From Taenia hydatigena (lineage: Eukaryota; Platyhelminthes; Cestoda; Cyclophyllidea; Taeniidae), in contig JADWOT020000001.1 in the NCBI GenBank assembly GCA_036345935.2, positions 23,369,187-23,433,186 on the forward strand: a stretch of DNA of 64,000 bases. The letters are read 5' to 3'. The first letter of the stretch is position 1; each line of letters opens with the position of its first letter. The notes under the pieces were generated by a model. It ran no database searches and was not told the origin of the DNA. It saw only the letters and a program-made list of their open reading frames with translations. Shown here piece after piece: positions 46,640-59,138 of this stretch. The position numbers were made by a program, and so were the translations under genes.

Positions 46640-47335
46640 TACTTTGTTGTGACTGTCGGTTCTGGCTTCGGTCATGCAGGTGGCCATATTGCCCTAGCCG
46701 CTTGGGCTGGCCTCTGGGCTGCGCCAACAGTCCCGTCCCTTCTGTTTATTGAATACATATTCTGTCCTAGTATTATGTCCTCCTTTGCCTCCAAGGAGGT
46801 CTCAGTACCCTACATTGGTGGCAGCTAAAAGCGGACCCCATGTTATATGGCTTCTGTCCCGTTCCATACCGCTCATGTAGACTGGTTGTGCGAAAGAAGT
46901 GCATGTGCTACGGATGGGAGAAGTCCTGACATCCCATAACAGAAAGGCTGATAACTATGTCCTCCTTCGGCATCTACCTCATCCCCGTGTTCTACAAAAA
47001 TGCTATTTAAAAAAGGCTTCGTTCCGGAGATTTCCCTAACATACTTGCTTAAGGAGACCGGTGTACTAACGTCTCCCTATGGACGTACTAATAGTCGGTG
47101 GGAACTCTTACTCCAATATCATTTTCCAAACCGGACAAAACTCCAAGTCCAGTTGAACTGGCAAGTAGGATCACTGCGGTTGGTGTCAAGCATCTCCTCA
47201 GTTGCGCTCGAATGTCAGCGAGTGGCACGGTTAGCTTGTGGGTGCCTCCTCCACCAATGATTACGTCGTGATGGCTGATGCGGAGCGTCTACCAAGGAGA
47301 GCGTCAAGGACGACGCCCGAAAGAAGGGAGGGGCA
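46640..47335 (+). repeat. R1 repeat copy, plus orientation, near full length
   Basis: The start module is well kept (TCGGTTCTGGCTTCGGTCATG, then GGTGGCCATATTGCCCTAGCC), followed by ACATATTCTGTCCTAGTATT and TGTCCTCCTTTGCCTCCAAGG. The tail has GAGCGTCAAGGACGACGCC. The next unit begins immediately after it, giving a head-to-tail pair. Confidence 0.7.
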
Positions 47336-47344
47336 ATGTAATGT

Positions 47345-47515
47345 TTTGTTTTTTTTATGACTGCTGATTTCAATTTCGGTCATTTAGGTGGCCATATTGC
47401 CCTAGCCGTGCAGGCTGGTTTCCGGGTTATGCCAACAGCCCTGTTCCCTCTGCTTGCCCTAGTAGTATCCCTTCTTTCACCTTCAAAAGTCTCCGGACGC
47501 TAAAGTACGCATGTA
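47345..47515 (+). repeat. R1 repeat fragment, plus orientation
   Basis: It contains TTCAATTTCGGTCATTTAGGT followed by GGCCATATTGCCCTAGCCG, nearly identical to the start of the copy at 46640. It is truncated after the CACCTTCAAAAGTCTCCGGAC stretch. Confidence 0.7.
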
Positions 47516-47909
47516 TTTAGGCGGTCTTAGTGATGGAAAGAGGCAGAGGGACCATTATTCTGGTTCACCACTTGAAGTACAGAGCTGGACCGACAATTTG
47601 GAAGGAACGTTCCTTCAGGCCGTAATAAATTTTTATGACAACTAGCATAATTATGTGATGTGTTTACCAAGCCATCTCGAAGGCAAGTTTTCACTACTTG
47701 TTTTGAATGTAACGTTCGCAACCGACTTCTAGAAGATGTGGTTTTGATACTTTACGACAATGCCACATGTTTGAGCCATACGCTTGCATTTGTAGGCTCT
47801 TCCAACTTCTCAACATGCAAATGAACGCATGAAATGTTTTTAGCGATAAAACTAAACATTCATCAGAATTTTCTCATCGTCAAAAATGCCACACACTCGT
47901 TTACTGGAA

Positions 47910-48605
47910 TGGAAACCTTAGGGCTCCGCTAGTGTACCGCCATCAGGCGGCCTGATCAGCGAGCCATGTCAGTATCGCCTAAGCCTTTCAGCTTGTCAAT
48001 AATACACATTCTACCTGAATAGTGTGTCTTTTGTCGCCTTCATGGATGGCAGAGGAAAGCGTGGCGGAAGATGCGTGCATGTCGCAGAAGAGAGAATTCG
48101 TGAGGAGATCCCAACAGAAAGTCTAAAGTTTGCGTCTATCTTCGGCAACTTCCCAGTTCCATATTTTGTAGGGAAGACATTGACATCTGAAGCGACAATA
48201 GTCGTGAATCAGCCGGAACAGTTCATTAAGAAGCTGTCACTTATTACCGGTATGAGGGCATCAATTATGTGAAAATGCAATATCTCCACCTCCTTTCCAG
48301 CTGGATGAAACGCAGATATGAATATGACCTGGCAACACTGAAGTGAGAAGAAAGTAACGAGGAGTCGACACAGAACAAATTACTGTCCTGCCAGCCTGCA
48401 TGTATCCACCTGCATCAATGCAGTTCTCAAACAGGACATAATTTCAGGTCTAGGAGAATTGGTAAGAAGGATTAGTGCTGTTCCAGTCAGTTATCTCAGG
48501 TGCACCGAATCCAATGATTGACGCAGGTTTATGACTGCATTCCCTTACTCAATGACTACCTTGTGACGGAAGGTTGAATATAGAGAGCGTCAGTGGCAAT
48601 GATGA
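47910..48605 (+). repeat. R1 repeat copy, plus orientation, near full length
   Basis: Start module at 47930-48040 (GTACCGCCATCAGGCGGCCTG, then TACACATTCTACCTGAATAG). The middle module is at 48075-48150 (AGAATTCGTGAGGAGATCCC, then AACAGAAAGTCTAAAGTTTGC), and the tail is at 48300-48600 (GCTGGATGAAACGCAG and GAGAGCGTCAGTGGCAATG). The length is about 0.7 kb. Confidence 0.65.
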
Positions 48606-48770
48606 CGGGGCACCGGGAGTCTCGCTATTGTACCTCCACCGGGCGGCCTGGCCTATGGGCGATGGCAGTAGAGCCTAAGTCCTTCTGTACGTTGGAAGTG
48701 CATATTATGCCCGCCTGTTATGCCTTCTTCCGTCTTCAAGGAAATCTTGGAATGCCAAACAATAACTACA
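48605..48770 (+). repeat. R1 repeat fragment, plus orientation
   Basis: It begins GGGAGTCTCGCTATTGTACC, then CACCGGGCGGCCTGGCC, and includes TGCCTTCTTCCGTCTTCAAGG. It sits directly behind the copy at 47910. Confidence 0.6.
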
Positions 48771-49009
48771 TTCTTCAGCATTTTTAGCACAAAAGTCAGC
48801 ATTAAGTATTTTGCATTTTGGCGGATTCGCCGCTCAAGGATGCATCTTATACTGAGTCCTGATAAAGTGGGAAAAAATAATAAAGTGAATGGCTTCCCTG
48901 TCAACTTTTTAAAGCTAACATCCCTACAAATCCCAATGTTCAGTCATTAGTCTCAATTTTAAACAGCTTCTTACAAACCGCCTCGGTGGTTTATCATTTT
49001 TCAGGTTAG

Positions 49010-49170
49010 CATTGTAGCGCTTCCAAGACTTTCCTAAAGGCGGTTAGAATACGTGCTGTCAACGTATAGCAGAGCTTGGGACTATGGACAGGACTCAAAG
49101 GCCTGGCTGGTCGCTGGAGCGTGCACATCGGTGTGGTCACTCAGTGGCCCATGACTGGAACTCAAATTTA
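49010..49170 (-). repeat. R1 repeat fragment, minus orientation
   Basis: It contains CCAAGACTTTCCTAAAGGCGG, GAATACGTGCTGTCAACG and CAAAGGCCTGGCTGGTCGCTGG, the start module in reverse. It is the one minus copy seen in the plus-oriented part of the region. Confidence 0.55.
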
Positions 49171-49459
49171 AACAAACAGAATTTCTCCCTTTTTAAATCC
49201 CAAAAACCGCAGCTGAAGCACAGACTAGCGGAATGTGTTATTGCGAATCATAATTGCCTCGCAAAAAAACAAAAAACCGACTCAAAAGGGGGGTAACTCT
49301 CATTTCTCTACACCTATGTCTTTTTAAATCACTACCACCCATTAAATTTCTCGATCCCCAGTCCGATCGGATCCAGTAAATCCCAGACACCTCATCTAAA
49401 CATCCATTTAATCGGTTGCCGGTATTCCTGTTTTTTTACGATGGTTGACACATGGGCAA

Positions 49460-49580
49460 GAGCACAGGCAGGGAGGGAGTGAGAGAGAGAGTGGCAACGT
49501 TACATAAGGGGTGAGGCGAGTTGATATAGAGAGGGGAAGGGAAGGAGAGAGGGAAAAAGGAAGGAAGGGTGGGAGAGCGT
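49460..49580. repeat. Purine-rich low-complexity tract
   Basis: Runs of GAGA, GGGA and GGAA occupy the plus strand about 0.2-0.3 kb past the stop codon of the ankyrin gene. On the transcribed minus strand it would be a pyrimidine tract. No poly(A) signal is evident near it. Confidence 0.7.
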
Positions 49581-49774
49581 GAGCCTAGAGAAGAGGATTG
49601 CTGTTCTCAACAAAACAAAAATAACAATTATGGATAAATGCTCTCCATCACACATGTACGTCGTTGGCAAATAATGCGTCATAGGAAAAAGAGAAAACGT
49701 AGTAAAATAAGAATACGTAGAGAGTAATGACGATGGTAGATCAGTGAGAATGCGCATTGAGCGACTGATTTGAT

Positions 49775-52700
49775 CTAAGCCTTTGCCGCACCTAGACAGC
49801 CATCCTCGTCGTCTCGAGCCAGCCGAACTTTAGTTGGTGCCTCGACAGTGGGTGAAAGGGGGCTTCGAAGGTGGTTTTGGTAACAATTTCGGCGATTTTT
49901 ATAGTTGAGACGGCGAAGGTAGTGGTAGCTTGGCATTGATCCCGTCTTTCGACCACCACCATCAACTTCGTCTGAAGAGGATTCAGAAGCAGAGGCGTCT
50001 TCTTCATCCGTCGAGACTGCACCGTTGGACTCAATCTGAGGATAGAAGGCATCGGGTCGGAGAGCCTCTGACATCTCCGGATGTGTCGTCACCTCGTATG
50101 GCATGTGACCGTGCTATGGCAGGCAGAAATAAAAGGAGACTTGCACATTACCACTGATGGTTGGCAAATTGGTCAACAGTGTCTGGGGTGGATTGGCCCA
50201 CAAAAATACGCTTTGGTCACTAGCAAGAGGCCACGTAGTACCGCCGTGGAAGCAAACCAAATGATATAATAGGGAGTTTGAAACAAAAAAGGCTCTATTC
50301 TCTGGCCTAGGTTTTGTATTGAAAGTCTTTTTCAATCTCTAGAAGTGTATTGATCCGCCAGACAGAATGCAATAAAAAATACTCTTCCCATTTTATTAAA
50401 ACTTTTCAATATGAGCTGTAGAACGGAAAAGAAACCAGCCCCAAGCAACAGTGGGAACTTACCTTCCTGAATATCGCAAATAAAAAACTGTGGGCAGAGT
50501 TAACTTGGAAGATAATTCGATTTAGCATGCACAAGATGACTCTTTCGATCCAACAAAAACGCTTATTTCCTTTCATTTTCCAAAGTCGAATTCATGCAAG
50601 ATACACTACTGTCGAGATGAAAGAAGGCATTCCCAGACGCGAACTTGTTGTTTCTGACTGGAGCTGATTGCTACTTAACGAGCTTTAAAATTCGGATTGG
50701 CGCCTCATTCAAAGCCAGGCTAATGTAATGCATGGGAAATTTTATTCCATCCAAAATTTCGAGCCAAAATGTACCATACAAGTCAAACCAACCAACCAGC
50801 CAACCCAACTATCAGTTCAAATGGAATGAATGACTTGAATCCCACCATTTTCATGATAAACAAATGGTATAGGGGAGAGAGATCAAAAAATGCCTTGTAG
50901 TAAACCCCACATTGCAAACCCACTAGCGGAAAAAATGCCATTCGGCAGAGCGTGGAGGCAAAGTCCGCAAAGGTCCATCCAGGCCACAAAAATGCAGCAT
51001 TTTGTGTTTCTCTTGGATTTAAATGAGAATTTGTGCTTTGTGAGGCATTTTGTTTTTTCAGGGAGGCTCTCCAAAAGCGATTGTTATGAAGCTGAAGTCC
51101 ATTTTTTGCCATAAGAAAGCAAATCAGTGGGTGGGAGCATTTCAATTTTAAACAAGGCTACTAGAATTGCGCGGTTATCCACAAGTACCAATTATTATTT
51201 ATTAGTTTGTAGGAAAATTGGATATTTTAAAAACCCCGAAATATCTCTCAACTCGTCCGCAAACAATGGATAAACTGCTTCCAATTTCTGCATCAGGAAT
51301 TGCTGTTTCGAAAAGACAAGTGCAGAGTTGAGTCTAAAAGCAACAGGTTATGCAGCTTCTTCAAATAGCCGCAGCTACTCGGTTATTTAGACAAGTTTTA
51401 TGTGGCATAGAGCACGGCGAGTTGGTAAATAAACAGCATTTGTGGTTTTGGAAAGCCTCAAAGAGCATACACAGCATAAACAAGGTTGGAAGCAAATTAT
51501 GAGTGGAAGAGTTTTTTTCGTCTGCAGAAAGTGCCACACCGCATGCACCGCTTAGTTAGTGAATAAACGAGAGATAAATCTACTCAATTTTGGATTCCCT
51601 TTCTAAATGCTGAGGACAGTGCAGTGAAACGTAAGTGATGCAAAATGATTCAGTGAATAGAAGAAATGGATTGTGTGAAGTAGTACTATTGGCCAGGAGG
51701 CACTTGAAAGAAATCACTCAAAAAAGTAGGAATACAACCGTGAATGCTTCTGCATGCGCCATGCTTGAATGCAATTAAAAATCTGCCCGGTATGTAGACC
51801 CAACAAGGCTTGGTTATTAATTTGGCTGTCTTGAACAATGCAAACGTAATACTTTGTTTGTTGACTGCTGGTTTCGGTTTCGGTCACAGAGAGGTGGAAT
51901 CGCCTCCGGGTCATGCCGGCAGCCCCGTTCCCTCTGTCTCTAAATATACATGTATTCTGTCCTGGTATTTCGTCTTCTACCTTCAAGGGAGGCTCGGGAC
52001 GCTATACAAATGCTGACTCCATTCCACTGTAATTCTCAAGCTACCGATGCTTGGCTAGAAGGTAGTACCAACTTATGATTTCGTCCGAACTTGTCTTTTC
52101 TGTGGTGAAAAGACAACAAAAGTAGAAAAAAAAACACCACAATACGTATCATTTTAGCAGCATTGGATACCGAACCGGAAAAAAGTTCATGATGGTTTCA
52201 AAGGACGAAAGCTTTTATAAATACTGATTGTAAAGATAAAATCTTACCAAATCGTAATAACGAATTCAAAGCTAGAGATTTCGGAGGCAAAAGCAATGCA
52301 GGAATCTTTCGCCCACGCACGGAAATTCGGAATGGTGGCTTGGAATGGGCCAGAAATGGTGGGACTTTCTACGGGTGCTGATTGCCAAAGCCGCATCCGC
52401 CATGATATACACACAAAAAGAAAACCTGCCCTCTCTCTGTATGTGTTTGCTAATTGAGAGCTCTAGCAACAGCCTGAGTGACAGACATCATCGGCTTGTA
52501 AAACCTTTGACAGGTACAGCAGATAGAGTACAAGACTTCAAAGGCGATCAAGCATAATGCCAAGCTGATCTCGTCTATAGTAATCACTCTTTCAAGTGAT
52601 TCAAGCCGATAATATTCCTCGTTTGGTTACACAACAAATTTTTAGGGAATTCTACAGGAGTCACGAGTCTGCGACTGTTCAACCAATGCCCTTAACAGGT

Positions 52701-55700
52701 AAATAAAACCCCAAAGAGGATTCTCCATAGAAAATCTGACACATAAGTGGAGTCAAAGCCGTTTTCCCATCAGGTGATAATGGTTTGTGCATCGAGTATT
52801 GCTACCATTTGAAGAATTTTTGGAAAATAACTTGACAGATCACTGATCCGAGGCTGCATTAGCCATGTCTTTGAAAATTTGGTGGATTAAAGTGTTTGAT
52901 TTTACGAACCAATGCACAAACTCCAGACTATTAATGTGATCAACATGTAAGAAAGTCGTGTAGAAAGGTCAAAACCTATCATAAGTAATGCACATGTGGA
53001 GGCGGAAATGGGAAAACAACAAAGTGCAACACAAAAGTAGCAGTGGACAAGAAGAGCTTACACAATCCTTAGCCCTTCGATTGGCGCCATTGCGAAGGAG
53101 GATACAAGTCACGTCGACCCGATTCTGCTGCGCCGCCCAGTGCAGTGAAGTCCAGCCGTTCTGGAAAAAAAGAAATGAGGCTACATGGAATGAACTGGAA
53201 TGACATTTGGCCAACGCTACATGAAATTTTTCAGCCCCTTGCCTAATGAACTTGGTCCCTACGATGGCGGTCTGGAGCTATGCATTTACTACCTTTCCCG
53301 CTGGACTACAAGTTCTGCCGTTACATGGATAATAAAGTAACTTATGGGTTTGTCACACACACACTAGAGACCTGGTGGTGCAACGCTTTGTGATTTAGTA
53401 AAATGAACAGTTAATGTCTAGGCAGATTGCTTGAACACAAAACTTGTCGTAGACACCCAAAATAAAAAGGGCAGCATTGCATTAATTATTTATTAACTAT
53501 TTTCATCCACAGAGGAAAAGTAACTTTTATGGTCCTGCTTCTCCGAAATGCATTTTTTTTTAATGAAATCGAAAACTTTGCCGCAACGAAGCCATCCACT
53601 CCGTCAAGCAGTTTGCGGATCGCATAAATGACCAGTTCTCTTTTCACGTTAACGAAAAACAGAAGATACCGCGTCTACCAGTTTAAGACTGCAGTTTCAA
53701 AAAAGTGGGCCCTCTGCAATACAGTTGCTTAAAGAAATAACGAAGGCCAAAAGGCAATAAGTACAAAAGTGAAGTGAAGATGGAGGCTTAGCGTCTCACT
53801 TATCACAATAAACACGTTTGTGTGGCCAAAACGGCCCCCCGAGTAAGCCAGACATAGCTTGAGGCCATGCTGTTTCGACTCTAAATACTAGTTTCTAAGC
53901 CAGGTCTGGCCGTCATGGTGGATTAGTCATCCACAAGTCATTATGCGGTTTTTCAACAGTCAGTAGGGTGGACAATGAAGATGGCGTGGGTAATGGGTCC
54001 TGTTAACAAAGAAAACAGGTGAAGGCTATTAATTTAAGCCCTGAAAACCACAAATTCAAGCTCTAAAGATAGGAAGAATGCACTTCCGAAAAAGAATTAG
54101 CAACACAAGAACCAGGTGTCCAAGTCTCCATTTAACAGCACAACTGCAATTTACCTGGTGACCTAAACAAAGTAAGCTACGGTCCAAATCGTAAGCGAAT
54201 GAATCATGTGGGTCAAGTGTCTAGGTCAGAATATTTGGCAGAAGCTTCCACGCACAAACATTGCTTTTAAGTGGTAAATACAGACACTCAAGCGGCTTCG
54301 AGATTCACCGTTTCACACACATAAATAAGGAAGCTACGTGGCGGTATCTTGTGTAGTGGTAAAGTGTTATGCTTGCCCTATTGCTACTACAGCACCGGTG
54401 CACATACTGCTTTCGCGTAACAGAGACGTCTAGGCACCGTTTAACCGAGGCGACAGGCGATAATGCCAGTACGCACACACACGAAATAAACGAGTGAGGC
54501 GATGAAAGTCGATTCTTTTAAACCTAGGCTTAGAGTCCTGTGGACACCTATGTGGTCCCAAAAACAGATGTTATTATTCTCTCTTTGTCTTGCATTTCCA
54601 AGAAGGAAGTGTGTCAGGACCTAGCGAGATTGGAGGTAGCAACAATGAACGGACTTGGATTGTGATCACAAAAATTGGATTTCCATTTAAGAAACGGCCA
54701 CTAATTTTCAAATTCAATTTGATAAACACATCATTAGGTAAACACACAGTTAACAGCTAAAGTTATTTATCATACAAAGAGAGTAAATAACACGATGAAC
54801 TGTGGCTTAAGTGTAAATTCAACATGTTTGTGTTTCATCCAAGAGTGCCGCATTGTCTACGTAGGGTTGACACCAAAACAGGGATAGTCATCTGGTGACC
54901 CCAGCAGCGACGCGGTGGTATGACCCTAGCAATACATGAATTAAGCTTCCGACGGCAACTACTATGACCGTAACCTGCCTCAGCGTCGAGATTAAAGGGG
55001 AGGCGAAAACGAAAATAATGATGGCGTATGAATGAAAGAGAATTTGGAGCCAAATTCAAAGTCAGACTGGTCCAATCAGACTCTCAAACACAAAATAAAG
55101 CTTTCGGGTGGTCTTGAAGATTACTAGGACTGGGAGAAGAACAAAGCGGTTGAAAAATAATTTTGGGTAGAAGCTCAACCCCTAGTTTCCTAAACTTTCT
55201 CCAATGGTTACAACCATGCTGAAATTGGTTAGGTGACAAGAAGGTGACAACTTTAACTCAGTTATGGAGAGTGTCTGTGGGATAGAGAAATTATTTGTGC
55301 ATGTAATGCCAGTCGGCTGAAGGTTGGTCAATCCATTGAAGAAACGCATTGGAACCCAGCAAAGAATATGGGGCGCATGCCAAGCCACTAAATACAAGTA
55401 TTTTACACAAGAGGAGGGTCTCAACGTTAATTGTAATGGAAATAAAGAGGAGAGCTAATGAAATATGTCTTTTAAATTCCACAAATTTAAACTCATTGAA
55501 ATGAGGATTAAGAGGATGCACTTTTGTTACCTTTTCAATAGATTGCATCAAATTTACTTGACTGGTGTGATAGGTCAAGGTGAGGTCACGGGGCCGTAAA
55601 GTACTGTTGCTCCAAAGCGCAGAAAAAAACCACGAAAAAATTATTATTGTAATAAGGAAAAGGCAGCAAGACTTGAGCGTTGTGGCATTCAATTGCCATC

Positions 55701-58700
55701 AACCACTGGAATTCGAGCAATACCTTACTAGTAATGGAGGATTTTCGGAAAAAAAAGGAAAAAATCGTTCCCATGGGAGCTAAGACCAAGGTGACTTTTT
55801 TTTAAACCCCAGTGATATTTGCTACTTTATAATTTAACGGTTGTCAACGCCCAATTATTTTTAGCGTCCTCGATAGAGAGATTGGAGGCTACACAAAAAA
55901 ACAACGAAATGGGAGGATTCTAGCACTCCCAAAAGACGCCAATTGGGAGAGGAGTTAGCAAAATAAAATGGCCTAGAAGGTTAGTTGGACCGAGAATCCA
56001 CGAAAGAGGGTTCCCATTGTTCATTTTGATAAAAAAAATGTGAAAATCACACTCCTAGATACTGATTGTTTATGCGCCCACATATAGTCGACAAACACAA
56101 AACCGCGTTTTCGCAAACGAGACACAAAATCGTGTGAAAAATGGATCAAAAGTACAGTGATGTTTAGTTTTCGGGATAAAAGTACAACACCTTGAGAATT
56201 TGGACGAACACAATAATTGACCACAGGGCGCGATTGGCGTTCGCCATTATTTTTCTTGTTTTTCAGTACCACTTTGTGACGTGACTTTACCAGCATTGGA
56301 AGGGTGTTTATCAAACCCAGGCCTAAACCAATAAAACCTAGGGCATTACTTTCACACGAAACTCAGTTTGATTTTGGTGTAACAGTAAGGCAAACTACCA
56401 CCTGATGACTGCGTGGAAGGAGCAGAAAGTGTTATTCACGGTGGTCTTCTAGAGCAACAAAGTAAATTACATTTTGTCCTACCCTAGATGTTCAAAAAAG
56501 TTGGTTTCATGGGGAATGTAAGTGACCGTGAAGAGGTATATGGTAAAGAAAAAAGGCGCAGAGCAAATGCATAGGAGATGAAGTCGTGCATTCAAAGAGC
56601 AAAATCCCAAATTAAGCCAAAATTTTCCCCACACATTTTACCTTTGTGCACTTCCACTAGGTTATGGCAAAATTGCAGGCAAGTGTAACGACTACGAGTG
56701 TCCCGAAACAGTCATCCTCGGAGTTTACTCAAAAGCCGCTTGGGAAATAAAGTGGGCGAAATAAGCACAATACGGAGGCGAGGCAATCCGCCCTAATGGA
56801 CCCTAATCAAAGCCTTCCAAATTACACACAAAAAGCTACATAAAGTAGCAATTAAGACCCAGCTAATGACTGTGACCGGAGTAGAAGAAATGGGTGCATA
56901 ATGGGTTGTAAATGACCTGCTATGAAATGTTACAGTAAATGGCGTTGCCGTTTAACTTTTGCATTCGCATTCACTCAACCTACTACAAGAAGTGAGAATT
57001 CACAAGTCCGTGCTGAGAGAAAAAAAACGCACATTTGCTGTGTGCACTGAAGCTTGGATGAGAAGACAGCATGCAATCCTCCTGTAAAAATCGCGTACTT
57101 GAATCTCATCAATTACTTTTGCCACACTGCAAATGTAGAAATACACCGGAAGAAATGCCGCAAATTGTTATGGTAAACGGCTTTTTCCCTACCCAACAAG
57201 TTAAGAGCCAATCTTAAGCTCAAATTTAGATCTGCCAATCAGTGTATACCAATTCACTTCCAATATCAACTCGAGACTGATTGGCATGACAAACCACAAA
57301 ATCATGCTTGATATCATGATGGTGCAGCGTTCGTTAACTGTCTGAAAGTTCGTTCTGTAGGAGATCAAACTGATATGGAATTCGCACACATACAACACGA
57401 ATTGCATGAAGACGTTTGACTGGCTGATACTTTCAGGACATCTCCAGAGTAGGTTGTGTTAGAGAAGCCTTTGATTTAGGGCAACAAATTTTATCAAAAT
57501 CATCCCTGGTCTGGTTATGGTAGGCAGTTGGGTAAATTTATTTCGCCTTTAGCCACATTGCTACATTGAAAAGGTAAAGCAAATCACAGCCTGTGCATCG
57601 GTAAGCGGTAAAAGCCCGTTTTCGCATACCACATCGTATGTTTTTTGTTCTCTCTAGCCATGATCGTTTTTGAAGCTGTTTCACTATGGTGTTGGGCTTT
57701 GGCATAGCGTAGCCCTACAGGCTAGACCGAGACTCACCCTCTTTTTAGTTATCAATGCGCACCCATCATTCAAACCTATCTGATGCTCCAAGTTGACAAC
57801 AAAAAGAAATGCAGTAGATAGCGTTTGACATGTTTCTCCTCCCATCAGTTGACTGCAGGCTACTAGCAGCCAACTGTCAAATTACCTGGCATTAGCTAAA
57901 GTGTTCAAGAAAAAAGGGACGGAAAAAAAACTGCACAAAAATGTCGACAAAAGTTACAAAGTTGCTACTACTACCCATCGCTTAAGAAAGTACCAGTTTT
58001 GCATCTAATGTAATGCGTTGGGTTTACTTCTTCCACTGCTCTGGATGGCCGTATCACAACAGCATCTGGAACTACAAGTGGATAACGCCAAAGGATGTTC
58101 TTGACACGGGAGCAAAATGGTAGTTGGCTTCAGAGTTAGGCAACAGGTGAATGAAACAACGGCAAAAAATGATAAGCTACCACAAAAGGTCGATTTTAAT
58201 TTTGGGGACATGAACTTCGAGTAAGTTTGATTAATATTGCCGGACACCAGGATTTCGTAGGGAAATTGACCGGTCATCAATTGTTATTGCCTTTTTTGAC
58301 CACCTTAACAGCTAGTTGAGCGCAAAAGGTATAAACATCCTCCTCCAACAAAAACACGGTCCACCATTTACTTCGCTGTTCTAACACTAACAAATTTGTT
58401 TGCGATGCACAATTTGGTGGGAACAGAATCGTCACAACCCAGTAAGGAATACATGCCACATGCTTGAAGTGCAGTAACACATATGTAGCCCTGGTATCGA
58501 ATGTGCTAATGTGTTCTTCATTCTCGTATTTGCCTAAGCTGGAAGTGGAATAGAAAATAATGGTTCTGAATGGTGAATTCAAAATTGGTTGACCAAGGAC
58601 TGACACAATGTTGATGGCGATATAACTTTTGAACCAGAACGCTCGACACAATTAAATGTGAATGAATGAATCAAGAGTATCAAGTGTATTGAAGTATGAC

Positions 58701-59138
58701 TACTCGTGGGGCAGAAAAGCCGTATGCTCCGTCAACAGAAGGTAGATATGAGAGTGGTAGTTTTAGGCATAGAGCAAACAGAAGGAAATTAAATCTTCCA
58801 AACTAAACTGCATGCCAGTTCTCCTGATCTCGACTCAATGGGCCGTAAACAAGGGCCTTGAAACTAGATCAAACCAATTTAGTTGAGACGGCTTAAGTCA
58901 AGAGGTTACCTTCAAACAAAATAAGAACCAATCTACATTTTCACAGAAAATGTAGATTGAATACTCATTTTAAGCAATAATAAAAAAACGAAGGTCGCTG
59001 AATGATACTTCAGTGATATGCTTGTGTTCCAAAACTCACCCTATCAACAGCGTTTATGTCGGCCCCCATTTCGAGAAGAGTGCGAACAAGTGAGCAATTT
59101 CCATGGTAGGAAGCGAAGATGAGCGGAGTGAAGTCGGC
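49775..59138 (-). CDS. Ankyrin-repeat protein, 3' part (three exons, 5' end not found)
   Basis: Three minus-strand exons join in phase 0: 59040-59138, 53062-53160 and 49775-50113 (stop). The first two are exactly 99 nt, one 33-residue ankyrin repeat each. They read ADFTPLIFASYHGN, then LLEMGADINAVD, and NGWTSLHWAAQQNRVDV, then LLRNGANRRAKDC. Both show the TPLH/TSLHWAA helix and the LLxxGA turn. The terminal exon starts HGHMPYEVTTHPE, as a degenerate capping repeat would. It continues with an acidic, Ser-rich linker (STDEEDASASESSSDEVDGG) and a basic, Tyr/Asn/Arg-rich end. Ankyrin stacks bind partner proteins, but no catalytic domain is visible and I cannot name the orthologue. Splice sites are good (acceptors TTATTTCAG, TTTTTTCCAG and TGCCATAG; donors GTGAGT and GTAAGC). 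Introns are 2.95 and 5.88 kb. The reading frame has no start in these exons, so more 5' exons must exist, beyond 59138 or off the window. Confidence 0.8.
50114..53061. other. Intron of the ankyrin gene with an R1 copy
   Basis: No nested gene is supported. Apart from the repeat at 51820-52020, no recognisable element was found. The 50783-51145 minus and 51714-51986 minus frames have no domain. Confidence 0.5.
51820..52020 (+). repeat. R1 repeat fragment, plus orientation, inside an intron
   Basis: It contains CTGGTTTCGGTTTCGGTCAC, GCCGGCAGCCCCGTTCCCTC, ACATGTATTCTGTCCTGGTATT and TCTACCTTCAAGGGAGGCTC. This is one of the best-conserved start modules, although the GGTGGCCATATTGCC part is deleted. 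Confidence 0.7.
53161..59039. other. Large intron of the ankyrin gene
   Basis: There is no supported nested gene or RNA. The sequence has only short frames, homopolymer runs and no R1 or R2 module that I could recognise. Confidence 0.5.

Noticed and set aside
46517..46828. Plus-strand frame with a GFGHAGGHIALAAW stretch
   Set aside because: It is an R1 repeat start module. Other copies of the same module carry stops or shifts in this frame.
54340..54415. tRNA-like start (GGCGGTATC, then GTAGTGGTAAAG)
   Set aside because: No B-box (GGTTCGANTCC), and no cloverleaf closing stem can be drawn.
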